Source: Rickettsia typhi
Lineage (GTDB): Bacteria > Pseudomonadota > Alphaproteobacteria > Rickettsiales > Rickettsiaceae
Assembly (NCBI GenBank): GCA_945907105.1
Contig: CAMDSB010000015.1
Location: 1-27,779 of the forward strand
Length of the DNA stretch: 27,779 bases
Reading direction: 5' to 3'
The notes beneath the pieces are model-generated. The model was not told where the DNA came from and did no database searches. It was given only the letters and a program-made list of their open reading frames with translations. A program made the translations under genes and the position numbers. Shown piece after piece: positions 18,331-27,779 of this stretch (positions are counted from its first letter, which is position 1; every line of letters begins with the position of its first letter).

Positions 18331-18384
18331 TAAATTTGATGATATATAGGTGAGTAGGATTTTTATAGAATTTTCTTTAAAAAC

Positions 18385-18417
18385 AAAAGCAAGCCATACT
18401 ATACCTGGCTTGCTTTT
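18385..18417 (+). terminator. Rho-independent terminator after tadA
   Basis: AAAAGCAAGCCA (18385-18396) and TGGCTTGCTTTT (18406-18417) are perfect complements with a 9-nt loop, followed by CGTTGTTTTT. The A-tract before and U-tract after the stem make this a classic terminator, likely active in both directions. Confidence 0.88.
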
Positions 18418-18490
18418 CGTTGTTTTTAAGCGCAATTCATCATGAGCTGGTGGCGCTTCTCGCTTAGCTTGACGCTCGATCTCAAATAAA

Positions 18491-18523
18491 AAAGCAGAGA
18501 CCAGAGTTGATGGTATCTGCTTT
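18491..18523 (-). terminator. Rho-independent terminator after pnp
   Basis: On the minus strand AAAGCAGATACC (18523-18512) pairs with GGTCTCTGCTTT (18502-18491) with one mismatch and a 9-nt loop, followed by a T-rich run (TTTATTTGAG). It lies 21 nt past the pnp stop. A 54-nt GC-rich stretch separates it from the tadA terminator. Confidence 0.85.
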
Positions 18524-18544
18524 GTTTATTACGAAGTATATGTA

Positions 18545-20782
18545 TTAGTTGAAATACTTGCGTTCTTTTACATCAGCCTCAGGAGCAGATTCAACACTTT
18601 TACTTTTCCACTTTTTTGCACCATCTCTCTTTTCATTTTTATCATCTTTAGACTCAGCTCTTGGTGTACGTACTTCTTTATCTGCTCTTTGTTCCTTTTG
18701 AGCAAGTACTTCAAAGTCTACGTTCTTGATTGTAAGTTTTGCTTTTCCACGATCAAAGCCAATTAGTTTTACTCTTACTTTTTGACCTTCCGACAGTACG
18801 CCTGCAACTGACTCTATTCTCTCTTGAGCAATTTCACTGATGTGAACAAAACCATCACGACTACCTGAATAATTAACAAAGGCACCAGCATCAAGAATCT
18901 TAACAACAGTACCTTCAAAAATATCACCAATATCAGGATCTATAGCAATTTCTTTAACTCTCTGTACCGCAGCTTCTAATTTATCCTTACCAACTGCTGA
19001 AACTGAAACTAACCCTTCGTCGGTAATATCTATTTTAGCACCAGTAGTGTCACAAATTTCTCTGATAACCTTACCACCTTGACCGATAATTTCACGAATT
19101 TTATCTTTAGGAACCATGAAAGATTCAATCATCGGAGCATTACTGCTGATCGAAGAATTAGAAACAATAGCATCAGCCATTTTATTCAAAATGTGAATAC
19201 GACCATGCTTAGCTTGGTCTAGAGCTTTTTCCATAATTTGGAAAGTAATGCCAGCTACCTTAATATCCATTTGAAGAGCCGTTACTCCATCGCTACTACC
19301 AGCGACTTTGAAATCCATATCGCCAAGATGATCTTCATCGGCAATAATATCAGAAAGTACGATAAACTGATCTCCTTCTTTAATCAGGCCCATAGCAATC
19401 CCGGAAATAGGTGCTTTCATTGGAACTCCAGCATCCATCATCGCCATAGAACCGCCGCAAACAGTTGCCATTGATGATGAACCATTTGATTCAGATATTT
19501 CAGATACGACTCTTATAGTGTATGGGAATTCTGCCTTAGTTGGTAGGGCTCTTTTTAGAGCTCTCCACGCAAGTTTACCATGACCAATTTCACGTCTAGT
19601 AGGAGCCCTAAGAGGAGAAGCTTCACCAACAGAGTATGGAGGAAATAAATAGTTTAATAAGAATCTCTCTTTGTATTCTCCTTCAATACAATCAATTATT
19701 TGCTCATCTTGACCAGTGCCCAGAGTTGTTGTAACAATCCCTTGAGTTTCTCCTCTAGTGAAGAGGGCTGACCCATGTGTACCTGGAAATAGCGCCACTT
19801 CACATTCAATTTGTCTGATTTCATCAGCTAATCTCCCGTCAATTCTAACTTTCTTCTCCAGTGTGTTTGCTCTCAAAACTTCAGCTTTAACATCAGATAA
19901 AGCAAAATCAATTTGCATGTGTGTATACTCTCCATCAGCTGCGAATCTTTCAATCATTTTATTTGAAATTTCATGAATAGCTGCATAACGCTCTTGCTTT
20001 GTTTTAATCGCAAACGCTTTAGTAATATCATCTTTAGTTAACTTACGGATATCATCTTTAAGTGATGCAGGAAAAAGCTCTGTAGTCTTCCATGCTGGTT
20101 TACCAGCCGTAACTTTTAATTCTTCTATAAGTTTAATTACGGGCTTCAACGCTTCATGACCAAATTTCACCGCATCAAGCATTTGTTGTTCCGTCAAGAA
20201 ATCAGCTTCAGATTCAACCATCATTACTGAATCTTTTGTACCAGCTACAATTAAATCTAACTTACTATCTGCCATTTCTTCAAAGGTTGGATTTAATACT
20301 AACTTCCCCTCAATCATCCCCACTCTGCTTGCAGCAACTATATCAAGATACGGTACACCTGAAATTGCAAGTGCAGCCGAAGCCCCAATCAACGCTAAAA
20401 TATCAGGATTGTGACTTGGATCAAAAGAGTGTACTGTACACAAAATTTGTGTTTCATGGAAGAATCCCTCATGAAATAATGGCCTAATCGGTCTATCAAT
20501 AAGCCTGGATACCAAAATTTCTTTTTCTGACCCTCTCCCTTCACGTTTAAAAAAGCCACCAGGAATTCTGCCTACAGCATGAGATTTTTCTTGATAGTTA
20601 ACAGTCAAAGGAAAGAAATGCATTCCTGGATTCGCAGATTTGGCTGATACCACAGTACATTGTACTACGCTATTACCCATTTTTACCATGACAGCACCAT
20701 CAGCTTGACGAGCGATCTTACCAGTAGATAGTTCTAGAGTTACACCATTCCAAATGGTTTGTTTTTTTACTTCATTAAACAT
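18545..20782 (-). CDS. pnp: Polyribonucleotide nucleotidyltransferase (PNPase)
   Basis: PNPase degrades RNA 3' to 5' by phosphorolysis and is a core part of the RNA degradosome. The 745-aa chain has all domains: a first RNase PH domain (about 10-145, with [12 protein letters not shown] at 77-88), a helical linker, a second RNase PH domain (about 312-545) with the metal-binding D488 and D490 in GDMDFKVAG, a KH domain ([12 protein letters not shown] at 565-576) and an S1 domain (620-690). A lysine- and glutamate-rich tail follows. A ribosome binding site AGGA stands 9 nt before the start. The 286-nt gap to rpsO holds a hairpin (21003-21041) and no gene; PNPase autoregulates through its leader in E. 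coli, which is possible here. Confidence 0.98.
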   Translation of the reverse strand: MFNEVKKQTIWNGVTLELSTGKIARQADGAVMVKMGNSVVQCTVVSAKSANPGMHFFPLTVNYQEKSHAVGRIPGGFFKREGRGSEKEILVSRLIDRPIRPLFHEGFFHETQILCTVHSFDPSHNPDILALIGASAALAISGVPYLDIVAASRVGMIEGKLVLNPTFEEMADSKLDLIVAGTKDSVMMVESEADFLTEQQMLDAVKFGHEALKPVIKLIEELKVTAGKPAWKTTELFPASLKDDIRKLTKDDITKAFAIKTKQERYAAIHEISNKMIERFAADGEYTHMQIDFALSDVKAEVLRANTLEKKVRIDGRLADEIRQIECEVALFPGTHGSALFTRGETQGIVTTTLGTGQDEQIIDCIEGEYKERFLLNYLFPPYSVGEASPLRAPTRREIGHGKLAWRALKRALPTKAEFPYTIRVVSEISESNGSSSMATVCGGSMAMMDAGVPMKAPISGIAMGLIKEGDQFIVLSDIIADEDHLGDMDFKVAGSSDGVTALQMDIKVAGITFQIMEKALDQAKHGRIHILNKMADAIVSNSSISSNAPMIESFMVPKDKIREIIGQGGKVIREICDTTGAKIDITDEGLVSVSAVGKDKLEAAVQRVKEIAIDPDIGDIFEGTVVKILDAGAFVNYSGSRDGFVHISEIAQERIESVAGVLSEGQKVRVKLIGFDRGKAKLTIKNVDFEVLAQKEQRADKEVRTPRAESKDDKNEKRDGAKKWKSKSVESAPEADVKERKYFN

Positions 20783-21002
20783 TAAATATATTCCTAAATT
20801 TTATTTGCGATTATTTACTATAGCCATTCCAATCCACTACGAGATATAGTGATCTCCAAAGAAGGACTATTTTATCCCGAAGCATACTAACATGAAATTG
20901 TAAAAAAGAAATGATAAAAGTCATTTTTGATAAGGCATAAACTAACAATCATTGCTTTTGTTACCAGGTAACTCAGCTTATTCTTGAAAAGCCTATAAGA
21001 CT

Positions 21003-21041
21003 AAGAAGACCATGCTGAACAAAATTCTTTATGATCTTCTT
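21003..21041 (-). terminator. Stem-loop downstream of rpsO
   Basis: On the minus strand AAGAAGATCAT (21041-21031) pairs over 11 bp, including one G-U pair, with ATGGTCTTCTT (21013-21003) around a 17-nt loop. It starts 27 nt past the rpsO stop. By analogy with the rpsO-pnp region of E. coli it could be a leaky terminator or an RNA processing site. No strong U-run follows. The remaining ~220 nt up to pnp show no gene. Confidence 0.5.
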
Positions 21042-21068
21042 ATCGAATAAATCAAAAATAGAATGAGA

Positions 21069-21338
21069 TTATTTTCTTAAGTTTAATCTACCGATTAACT
21101 GTATATATCTATCTAGGCTACGTTTCTTTAGGTAAGTCAGCAAACTGCGTCTACGACCAACTAATATAAGCAAACCTCTTCTCGAAGAAAAGTCCTTATG
21201 ATTTTCCTTTAAATGTGCAGTTAAGTTATTTATCCTTTCAGACAAAACGGCGCACTGCACCTCTACTGAGCCAGTATCACTTTCAGTTGTAGCATATTCT
21301 TTTATGAGCTCTGTTTTACGCTCTTGCATTATCGACAT
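21069..21338 (-). CDS. rpsO: 30S ribosomal protein S15
   Basis: S15 binds the central domain of 16S rRNA early in small-subunit assembly. The 89-aa protein begins [16 protein letters not shown] and shows the family landmarks [26 protein letters not shown] (abridged by family) and the [11 protein letters not shown] helix. The start at 21338 is chosen over the in-frame ATG at 21344 because a GGAG lies 7 nt upstream of the former but only 2 nt upstream of the latter, and because the shorter form has the usual N-terminus. Two nt separate it from the truB stop, which implies coupled translation. Confidence 0.97.
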   Translation of the reverse strand: MSIMQERKTELIKEYATTESDTGSVEVQCAVLSERINNLTAHLKENHKDFSSRRGLLILVGRRRSLLTYLKKRSLDRYIQLIGRLNLRK

Positions 21339-21340
21339 CT

Positions 21341-22237
21341 TCATTCTCCATAATTTAAATTAAACACTCTCGAAGATTTAAAGTTATTTGAGTGCAAGCT
21401 CCCAATGGCAATTATATTGCCATTATTTCTTACCCAAATTAATTCAAAATTTTGCTCAGTGTCAAAGTGACAAGCTTGGCCAAAGCGAATTTTTTGAGTT
21501 TGAGAATCATTTGCCTCAAGTACCGGGATGTCGTCTAGTACAGCTTCAATCTTCAAGCACTTTTCCTGCAGGAGTATTTTTGCCTCCTCTAGGACTATTT
21601 GCGAATAGCTGGAAATATCAACGGCAGTTTGCATGTCAAACATTCCAACTCTTGTGCGCCGCAATTCTATCACAAATCCCAAACTTTGCAAGGATAAAGA
21701 AATATCTTCTGCTAGTGTACGAATATAAGTACCCTTGGAGCATTCACACACATAGCTAGCAGTAGCATGTTCTTCAGAGTAGCCTGTGCACTGTAACGCA
21801 TATATTTCTATAGCACGCTTGGCCAGCTTCACTTCTTTTCCTTCACGAGCAAGTTTATATGCTCGCTGACCATTAATCTTCAATGCTGAGTAAGCTGGAG
21901 GAATTTGCTCTATACGACCAAGGAATTTTGCACATACAAAATGACACTCACTCTCTTGCGGTATATACGACGATGTTGCAATTACCTTACCAGAACTATC
22001 AGCAGTGTCTGTTTGCGCACCAAATTTTATGGTAAATTCATACTGTTTTTTAGCGTCTATTAAGATGCTAACTAGTTTAGTAGCCTCCCCTAAAGCGATA
22101 GGCAGCACCCCTTCCGCCTCAACATCAAGCGTTCCGGTGTGGCCAACTTTTGTCCCTTTGAAAATCCTCTTCACCAACGCCACTGCTTTTGCTGAACTAA
22201 TGTTTCGAGGTTTATATATATTTAGCCAACAATTCAT
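21341..22237 (-). CDS. truB: tRNA pseudouridine-55 synthase TruB
   Basis: TruB makes the pseudouridine at position 55 in the T-loop of all elongator tRNAs. From the ATG at 22237 the protein has 298 aa. The catalytic aspartate is in [12 protein letters not shown] (D38 in this numbering), and the YKP near the N-terminus, the [11 protein letters not shown] segment and [14 protein letters not shown] are further family landmarks. The ATG overlaps the queH stop as ATGA; a TTG two codons earlier is less likely. The gene lies between queH and rpsO in a compact minus-strand operon. Confidence 0.96.
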   Translation of the reverse strand: MNCWLNIYKPRNISSAKAVALVKRIFKGTKVGHTGTLDVEAEGVLPIALGEATKLVSILIDAKKQYEFTIKFGAQTDTADSSGKVIATSSYIPQESECHFVCAKFLGRIEQIPPAYSALKINGQRAYKLAREGKEVKLAKRAIEIYALQCTGYSEEHATASYVCECSKGTYIRTLAEDISLSLQSLGFVIELRRTRVGMFDMQTAVDISSYSQIVLEEAKILLQEKCLKIEAVLDDIPVLEANDSQTQKIRFGQACHFDTEQNFELIWVRNNGNIIAIGSLHSNNFKSSRVFNLNYGE

Positions 22238-22884
22238 TTGCAATCGGAAACCGTATAAAACTCTTCACCAATAGCAATTTCTTGGCGATTATTTTGTTTG
22301 CGCCAATCATTTGTATCTCGAAGAGAATAAATACAGCCACAATATTCTTGTTTATAAAATTCTTCTTCTTTTGCAAGTTCATACATCCTTGCTCCGCCGC
22401 CATCCTTTCGCCAATTATATGTCCAGTAAGTAACACCGGGATAATTAGCAGCTGAGCGCATCCCACTATCGTTAATTTGTTCCATATTCTTCCACCTGGA
22501 TATACCAAGAGAACTAGTAATTACTTTAAAATCATGCTCATAAGCATAAAGCGCAGTTCTCTCAAATCGCATGTCAAAACACATAGTGCACCGGGCACCT
22601 CTTTCTGGCTCTTTCTCCATTCCTTTAGCTCTGGCAAACCAATTTTGTATGTCGTAATCCGCATCGATGAAAGCTAATCCTAACTTATCTGCAAAACGAA
22701 TATTTTCTTTCTTACGAATTTCATATTCCTTTTTAGGGTGAATATTAGGGTTGTAGAAAAATATGGTAAGATCTATTCCAGACTCAGCCATTTTTTCAAT
22801 TAGAGGCCCAGAACATGGAGCGCAACAAGAATGCATCAGCACTTTTGTTTGGCCATCTGGAACCTCAAATAATGTATCATTCAT
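22234..22884 (-). CDS. queH: Epoxyqueuosine reductase QueH
   Basis: QueH (formerly DUF208) performs the last step of queuosine synthesis in tRNA, reducing epoxyqueuosine; it is the non-homologous alternative to QueG. The 216-aa protein shows the expected cysteine clusters: HSCCAPC (C20, C21, C24), [10 protein letters not shown] (C99, C102) and CGC (C182, C184). These bind a 4Fe-4S cluster and a second metal in the family. The start overlaps the end of the MFS transporter gene by 8 nt, and the stop overlaps truB. Other queuosine genes are not in the window, so precursors may be made or salvaged elsewhere. Confidence 0.93.
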   Translation of the reverse strand: MNDTLFEVPDGQTKVLMHSCCAPCSGPLIEKMAESGIDLTIFFYNPNIHPKKEYEIRKKENIRFADKLGLAFIDADYDIQNWFARAKGMEKEPERGARCTMCFDMRFERTALYAYEHDFKVITSSLGISRWKNMEQINDSGMRSAANYPGVTYWTYNWRKDGGGARMYELAKEEEFYKQEYCGCIYSLRDTNDWRKQNNRQEIAIGEEFYTVSDCK

Positions 22885-24139
22885 ATATTATATCATCTGA
22901 TAAATTATTCCTGTATGTTTCTTTATAAAAATACAGCGTGCATAAACAAAATAATGCTAGCCCAGTTAGGTAGTAGGCTAAAGAAATTTGCTGGCCAGTA
23001 TATTTATGTAAGAACGCGCCTACCATCGGAGCTGTACCCCCAAAAATAGCTGCACTTAAATTATAGGAAATGGCCACACCTGTAAATCTAACCCTAGTTG
23101 GAAACAACTCGACAAGAAGTGTTGGCACAGGACCCATATAAACCCCAACTATACCAGCAAAGATAATTTGTGACAATACGGCAACTACATAATTCATCGA
23201 GTGCAACGCTAAAAATATTGGGTATATTGATATTACAAGAACAACGCTTGCCCATACTATAACTGGCTTCCTACCAATCTTATCTGACAAATAAGCAGAG
23301 ATAGGAAACATTATACTCATACTAACTAAAATTAACGCGCACGTTATTGTACCTTGATTTTTCTCATAGCCTAGTGTGTCCATATAATTTTTAATGAATA
23401 CCGTAGTCGTGTAAAATGGCGCCGTAACATTGATATAAACTGCCATAGCAATTAACACTTCTCTCCAATATTTACAAAGAGTTTCTCGAAGAGGCGTCCG
23501 AGAAAGCATTCCTTGAGCTTTTGCAGCTTGGTATAAGGGACTTTCTGCAAGGTGAGATCTGATGTACAAACCAACAAAACCTATAAATAAACCAACAATA
23601 AATGGTATTCTCCACCCCCAAGATAATAAACTTTCCTCTGACAAAAAATACGTAAAGCCTTGTGCGACTATAAGACCAAGCAGCATTCCTAAGCACATAC
23701 TAACGAAGGCAGCACTACCAGCCAAACCTCTTTTATCTGCCGGCGAATGCTCAACTATATAGGCAATACAGCCACTAAACTCTCCTCCAAGAGAAAATCC
23801 TTGAAGCAGTCTAATTATTACAAGGATTATAGGTGCTGCTAGCCCTATAGCGTCATAAGAGGGCAACAACCCTATACCCGCAGTAGGAATGGCCATAAGC
23901 ATAATTCCTATTACTAGAGCCATTCTTCTGCCTAATCTGTCTCCTATTTGTCCAAAAATAATACCTCCCAAAGGCCGCACCACAAACCCCGCAGCAAAAA
24001 CTGCAAACGTAAGTATCTCAACAAACTCCGTTTTGGGGAAAAACTTCAACCCAATAATGTAGGCAAATTGGGCATATAGAGCATAATCATACCACTCAAG
24101 AGCATTTCCGATCATTCCAGAAATCACAACTTTTTTCAT
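22877..24139 (-). CDS. MFS transporter, ProP-like metabolite:H+ symporter
   Basis: The 420-aa protein has twelve hydrophobic segments and features of the metabolite:H+ symporter branch of the major facilitator superfamily. It begins [16 protein letters not shown], has [10 protein letters not shown] in the loop between spans 2 and 3, [14 protein letters not shown] in span 4 and DKIGRKP in the second half. ProP of E. coli takes up proline and glycine betaine; Rickettsia genomes carry many ProP-like copies whose substrates are largely untested, so the substrate here is open. It lacks the C-terminal coiled coil of E. coli ProP. A GGGGTGG stretch before the ATG may serve ribosome binding. It heads the block that continues into queH, truB and rpsO. 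Confidence 0.9.
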   Translation of the reverse strand: MKKVVISGMIGNALEWYDYALYAQFAYIIGLKFFPKTEFVEILTFAVFAAGFVVRPLGGIIFGQIGDRLGRRMALVIGIMLMAIPTAGIGLLPSYDAIGLAAPIILVIIRLLQGFSLGGEFSGCIAYIVEHSPADKRGLAGSAAFVSMCLGMLLGLIVAQGFTYFLSEESLLSWGWRIPFIVGLFIGFVGLYIRSHLAESPLYQAAKAQGMLSRTPLRETLCKYWREVLIAMAVYINVTAPFYTTTVFIKNYMDTLGYEKNQGTITCALILVSMSIMFPISAYLSDKIGRKPVIVWASVVLVISIYPIFLALHSMNYVVAVLSQIIFAGIVGVYMGPVPTLLVELFPTRVRFTGVAISYNLSAAIFGGTAPMVGAFLHKYTGQQISLAYYLTGLALFCLCTLYFYKETYRNNLSDDIIYE

Positions 24140-24174
24140 TAACCACCCCAGTTTTTTAATTACATCTATACCTT

Positions 24175-24210
24175 ACATAGAAAGATCATAATATTATGAT
24201 CTTTCTATGT
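24175..24210. promoter_or_regulatory. 36-bp perfect palindrome upstream of the MFS transporter gene
   Basis: Positions 24175-24192 (ACATAGAAAGATCATAAT) are the exact reverse complement of 24193-24210, with no spacer. It lies 35 nt before the MFS transporter start and 56 nt after the LysE-family stop, both on the minus strand. It lacks a following U-run, so it may be an operator or a long hairpin terminator. Confidence 0.6.
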
Positions 24211-24265
24211 TTCAAGGAGTAATTTTTCTGGAACTAACTTTTAATTTATTATGCAGCTAAAATAC

Positions 24266-24880
24266 CTAAAGAAGAATTGTGCTTACACCAATGGCGCAGA
24301 GAATAGATCCAGAGATAAGATGAACTATTTTTTGAGCACGAGGTGTATTCACCAAGCGATGAATTTTGCCCGCTGCCACCGTATAAAAAGAAGAACCGGT
24401 TAAACCCAGAATAACAAAACTTACCCCCATAAGTAATGTTTGACTAAAAATGTTTCCATTTGGGTTTAAAAATTGGGGTAAAAATGCTAATAAAAAAATA
24501 ATAGTTTTAGGGTTAAGTGCAGTAATGAGCATGACATGTGTAAAAACTTTTTTGCTTGGACGCGTGACATGAATTTTCTCGTCACTAGCAAATTTTTTTC
24601 GTGATAAAATATTACTTACCCCTAGTATGATCATGTATAATCCACCTATAATTTTTAATATAGAAAACGAACTAGGGAAAAGCTTCAGTAATGAAGCAAG
24701 AATATATAGAGAGAAATTAACCGCTATAATATCGCCAAGCAAAACTGCTGGTATAGTATATTTACCAACTTGCCTGCCATAGGTTAAGGCGTAATGAACT
24801 ACTAACAGAACTGTAGGACCAGGAGTATAGACAAGTAACGCATTAGCGGCAAGAAATGCTAGATAGGCTTCTGTTGTCAT
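24266..24880 (-). CDS. LysE/RhtB family exporter
   Basis: The 204-aa protein has six hydrophobic segments and the family's N-terminal pattern ALLVYTPGPTVLLV, with the PGP motif at residues 20-22, then GDIIAVNFSLY and LNPKTIIFLLAFLPQF at about 122-137. LysE/RhtB proteins export amino acids such as lysine, threonine, homoserine or leucine from the cytoplasm; the substrate cannot be told from sequence. It lies 162 nt downstream of the histidine kinase on the same strand, and could be regulated with it, but there is no direct evidence. No strong ribosome binding site is visible. Confidence 0.9.
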   Translation of the reverse strand: MTTEAYLAFLAANALLVYTPGPTVLLVVHYALTYGRQVGKYTIPAVLLGDIIAVNFSLYILASLLKLFPSSFSILKIIGGLYMIILGVSNILSRKKFASDEKIHVTRPSKKVFTHVMLITALNPKTIIFLLAFLPQFLNPNGNIFSQTLLMGVSFVILGLTGSSFYTVAAGKIHRLVNTPRAQKIVHLISGSILCAIGVSTILL

Positions 24881-25042
24881 GGTATTGCGGCCATTATAAT
24901 ACTAAACTTAGCTTATCCTCTAACTCTCAAATAACCAAGTAAAATATATAAAACCAGTCAAAGACTTGGCACATTGTTAACAAGTTATAGATAACCTAAC
25001 TATCGTGTTTTTATAAAATGTCTATTCAGCCATAGTTTATTT

Positions 25043-26386
25043 TTACGGCAAGGTAAATTTAAATAGAGTCCTATTCTTTTCATCACTTTCAGCTTTAATT
25101 GTACCTTTATGTAACCTAATTACTTGCTCACATAAAGAAAGCCCAATGCCCCTACCACCCGCTGCAGTCTTAGTTCTAGAACTAACAGTAAAAGGCTTAA
25201 AAATATTATATATATCTTCTTTTGGTATGCCTATACCTTCATCAATAATAGTAAACTCTATGCCTTGATTCACGCTTTTTAAGCTTATACTTATATGCCC
25301 TTTTTTACAGTAATTAATAGCATTTATAATTAAATTGTCAAAGGTCTGGCCTATATAATATTTATCACACAATGATATTAGCCCTTCCTCTATATCAACA
25401 ATAAAGGTTCTATCCTCATCTTCTACGTATAGCTTTCTACAAAGCTCAATGCGCTTATAGAGCAAGTCGCTTAAAGCTACTGGACCTATTGTTAATTCAT
25501 AATCTATAGCCGATATTTTGGCCAGATCAATAAGATTATCATAGTAACTACCTAGTCTTACAGAGCTCTTAAAAATAGTCTCAGCTGCACTCAAACGTTG
25601 CTCATCATTAAGCTTGTGATAGCTTTCAAATAACACCTCAGCCATACTTCTTATACCAGTTTGCGGTGCATGAAACTCATGAGTTATATTGCGAATAAAT
25701 TCCTCTTTTGCTGCTAGAGCTTTCTCTAGAACGCGTTCTCTGTCACTTATTCTTTCTCCTAAATGACCAACCTTCGCTTCTGTCAGTTCTTGCCTCATTT
25801 GCTTAGGTTTTAGAAAGATAACTACTGCGGTGCCAATCAATAGTAGAGCGTATAGAATGAATGAGCTAGATTCTAACTTGAGATTAAGGGTTTCTACACT
25901 AACGCCAGTATAATACTTGTAAAATTGAGTCCCTAAATATACCCCTACTACAATCATTCCAACTGCAACCTTCCACCTAGTCAAAATTGCTACTACTATT
26001 AGGTTGACTGTAAATACGACGACCTCCATAGAACCAAAATTACTTAGCATAACAAAAAAGCTACTACAAATTACTAACAAATAGAACACTCCTATATTCC
26101 AAAAAATTTGTATAATAATTTCCTTTTTTAAGGGAGCTGGCCAAATGGGATGAGTAATAAAAAACACGGAGAGCATAAGCATACTTTCATAAATATATAA
26201 TAATGATTTCTTCTCTCTCCATACAGGAACTGCTGACATGTAATACATGGTGCAAATAGTGGATATGATACAAAAAATACCAAAACCCGTATAAGCTAGT
26301 TCCTCTTTTGGCGAGTTATTCTTACAAAAAGTTGATAAACTAAAGCGTCTAATGGATTCAATATAAAATTTACTTCCTCTTTGCAA
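25043..26386 (-). CDS. Membrane sensor histidine kinase, about six spans
   Basis: The 447-aa protein has about six hydrophobic segments within residues 34-192, a coiled linker (196-230) and a kinase core. The H-box is NITHEFHAPQTGI with phosphoacceptor H236; the normal HE(L/I)RTP is here HEFHAP. The N-box N355 (LIINAIN), G1 DEGIGIP (382-388) and G2 GGRGIGLSL (410-418) are intact. The layout resembles the autoinducer sensors CqsS and LqsS, but the ligand is unknown. No receiver domain or response regulator gene is adjacent. The start is TTG at 26386, inside the symporter gene: an AGGAGG (26392-26397) stands 5 nt upstream and no suitable ATG exists before residue 47. The two genes overlap by 17 nt, so they are probably coupled and may act together. 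Confidence 0.88.
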   Translation of the reverse strand: MQRGSKFYIESIRRFSLSTFCKNNSPKEELAYTGFGIFCIISTICTMYYMSAVPVWREKKSLLYIYESMLMLSVFFITHPIWPAPLKKEIIIQIFWNIGVFYLLVICSSFFVMLSNFGSMEVVVFTVNLIVVAILTRWKVAVGMIVVGVYLGTQFYKYYTGVSVETLNLKLESSSFILYALLLIGTAVVIFLKPKQMRQELTEAKVGHLGERISDRERVLEKALAAKEEFIRNITHEFHAPQTGIRSMAEVLFESYHKLNDEQRLSAAETIFKSSVRLGSYYDNLIDLAKISAIDYELTIGPVALSDLLYKRIELCRKLYVEDEDRTFIVDIEEGLISLCDKYYIGQTFDNLIINAINYCKKGHISISLKSVNQGIEFTIIDEGIGIPKEDIYNIFKPFTVSSRTKTAAGGRGIGLSLCEQVIRLHKGTIKAESDEKNRTLFKFTLP

Positions 26387-27770
26387 TCCAACCTCCTGGC
26401 TGTTTCAATAAGTAATGACTTCCTACTAAAAATACTAGGCTTGCAATATCTCCTGGCACCATACTATCTATACCGGTATACATAAAAAATTGGCGCCAAA
26501 TTAGTACACAAATAAAATTTGCAGCCATGGCTATTAACACTACCTTTTCCGTGGTACGGAATCCTAAAATAGCCATAATTAATGGTACCACCACTAGATT
26601 ATAACTTTGTGTCATAAACACTAAGGAAAGCAAGTCATAGTCCATGGACGCTAGAAATATAGCTCCCCCCCCCATAATTAAAGCAATAATTCTGGTAAAA
26701 GCTAATTCACTTCTAAATCTAATATTTAAAAGTTTTAAAAAATCATGAGTGAGTATTACTGAAGCAGAATTTAAATTAGCATCTCCATTAGACATACACA
26801 TAGCACCAATTCCTACCAATATAAATCCCTTAAGCCCGACATGAGAGTAATTGTCTATTATGTAGTGAACTAAACTTTCTGGCTCCAAGTTAGGATCAAC
26901 ATTAAAGAGTAAGAATCCAATCCAGGACATACCACATAAAATTAATAGCAATAATATAGAAGAAATAGTGAAAGCCTCTTTAACTTGCTTTACAGAACGC
27001 CCTATACTTATTCGCTGAAAAAGAGTTGGATCAAAACCAGGCGTTGCAAACAAGACAAACAAGAATATCAGGGACCAAAATTGTGGATTTGAGAGCCCAA
27101 TAAATTCTTTATAATCAAATATTGGATTACTGGTAGCTGCTGTGAAGTCAAACCCATTAATATTAGTGTATTCATGCCAAATAATAATACTAAGAACCGG
27201 TATTAAAACACCGAAAGTAAAGAATTGTATTACATCTGTAAAGGCAATTGACCTAATTCCACCAAAAGCTGAATAAGCTATTACTATAAACCCAGCTAAA
27301 TAAATTGTATAGTCACTTGATATTCCTAAGTAAGATCTAAAAATACTGGCAAAAACTTTGAATTGTAATGCCAAAAACCCTGCAGCAACTATTGATCCAC
27401 AAATAGCAGAAATCATCCTTACACGTTTCCCATATAAATTACCCATAGCCTCAGCGACAGATATCTTACCTAAAAACTCCGCCATTCTTGGAACAAACAC
27501 ATACGCCACTAAGAGTAACCCAAATGCCATTCCCAAACATCCGATAGCATAATGCAAACCAGTGGTATAAACCTGAGCTAAGGTAATAAATAGGTAATCC
27601 CCGCCAAGCCAACCAGCCATTATAGTGGAAACAAGAGTACCGGTGCTGAAATTTCTACCACCCAAAGCATAGTCTTCTATGGTTCTATTACCTCGGCCCC
27701 AATACAAACCAAAACCAACATTTATTATTAAATATCCAACAAAAATGGCAATATCTATGTCAAAATTCAT
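26370..27770 (-). CDS. Sodium:solute symporter family (SLC5/PutP-like) transporter
   Basis: From the ATG at 27770 the protein has 466 aa and about thirteen hydrophobic segments, the size and layout of SLC5 symporters. Landmarks include the DYALGGRNFSTGTLVSTIMAGW region at about 33-54, FGGIRSIAFTDVIQFF near 170-185 with the SSF-family pattern, and ATPGFDPTLFQRI near 240-255. Relatives such as PutP carry proline, and others carry pantothenate, sugars or short-chain acids; the substrate here is unknown. In CbrA-type sensors an SLC5 domain is fused to a histidine kinase; here the two are separate overlapping genes. The frame could start at a TTG two codons earlier, but the ATG is preferred. The promoter lies beyond the window edge. 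Confidence 0.9.
   Translation of the reverse strand: MNFDIDIAIFVGYLIINVGFGLYWGRGNRTIEDYALGGRNFSTGTLVSTIMAGWLGGDYLFITLAQVYTTGLHYAIGCLGMAFGLLLVAYVFVPRMAEFLGKISVAEAMGNLYGKRVRMISAICGSIVAAGFLALQFKVFASIFRSYLGISSDYTIYLAGFIVIAYSAFGGIRSIAFTDVIQFFTFGVLIPVLSIIIWHEYTNINGFDFTAATSNPIFDYKEFIGLSNPQFWSLIFLFVLFATPGFDPTLFQRISIGRSVKQVKEAFTISSILLLLILCGMSWIGFLLFNVDPNLEPESLVHYIIDNYSHVGLKGFILVGIGAMCMSNGDANLNSASVILTHDFLKLLNIRFRSELAFTRIIALIMGGGAIFLASMDYDLLSLVFMTQSYNLVVVPLIMAILGFRTTEKVVLIAMAANFICVLIWRQFFMYTGIDSMVPGDIASLVFLVGSHYLLKQPGGWIAKRK
26392..26397 (-). promoter_or_regulatory. Strong Shine-Dalgarno sequence for the histidine kinase
   Basis: AGGAGG on the minus strand lies within the last codons of the symporter gene, five nt before the TTG at 26386. 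It is the strongest ribosome binding site noticed in the window and decides the unusual start codon. Confidence 0.75.
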
Positions 27771-27779
27771 AGTCAACTC

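Noticed and set aside
19238..20487. Plus-strand open frames inside pnp
   Set aside because: Shadows of a complete, motif-rich PNPase on the other strand.
24935..24969. CCAAGT/ACTTGG inverted repeat between the histidine kinase and the LysE-type gene
   Set aside because: Only six pairs around 23 nt, expected by chance; TTGTTAACAA nearby is likewise too short to call an operator.

Overview
The window looks like chromosomal DNA of an obligately intracellular alphaproteobacterium of the family Rickettsiaceae. The best pointer is a lipoprotein at 16389-16859 that closely follows the rickettsial 17 kDa surface antigen. Supporting it are AT-rich DNA, the coxB-coxA-ctaB order, an IalB-type protein, a ProP-type transporter and the truB-rpsO-pnp block. 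The genus cannot be fixed from the sequence. A secreted beta-carbonic anhydrase, QueH and a multi-membrane-span histidine kinase hint at a relative of Rickettsia rather than a typhus or spotted fever strain, but that is inference.

Layout. 1-916: C-terminal part of a large acyl-CoA-synthetase-like protein with an acetyltransferase domain, convergent with an ABC-2 permease (1041-1811); a 100-bp palindromic element lies between them and a copy of its end forms the last codons of the first gene. 1980-5686: miaB and a class A penicillin-binding protein, overlapping by 4 nt. 5774-7829: a broken gene whose repaired product (685 aa) carries a phosphoinositide 3/4-kinase-like catalytic signature; it is bracketed by two copies of the 3' tail of the penicillin-binding protein gene and its downstream promoter region. 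7957-8658: exported beta-carbonic anhydrase. 8735-12029 (minus): coxB-coxA-ctaB. 12255-12794 (minus): IalB-like protein. 12844-12919 (minus): tRNA-Val(UAC). 13060-14802: membrane-bound LtaS/OpgB-type sulfatase-fold protein. 14815-16302 (minus): zinc-type ABC transporter znuC-znuB, without its binding protein. 16389-16859 (minus): 17 kDa antigen. 16956-18330: CDF cation efflux protein and tadA. 18545-24139 (minus): MFS transporter, queH, truB, rpsO, pnp, largely abutting or overlapping. 24266-24880 (minus): LysE-family exporter. 25043-27770 (minus): Na+/solute symporter and histidine kinase, overlapping and probably translationally coupled.

Themes. tRNA modification and RNA turnover genes are prominent (miaB, tadA, queH, truB, pnp), beside aerobic respiration, cell wall synthesis and several nutrient or ion transporters. 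Intergenic gaps are short (none over 300 nt without a gene) and several hold long inverted repeats. Four of these have 12-18 bp arms around a 19-20 nt loop. No rRNA, CRISPR array, complete insertion sequence or replication origin was seen. The most unusual part is 5651-7959: the kinase-like gene, its two homopolymer frameshifts and the duplicated flanks.
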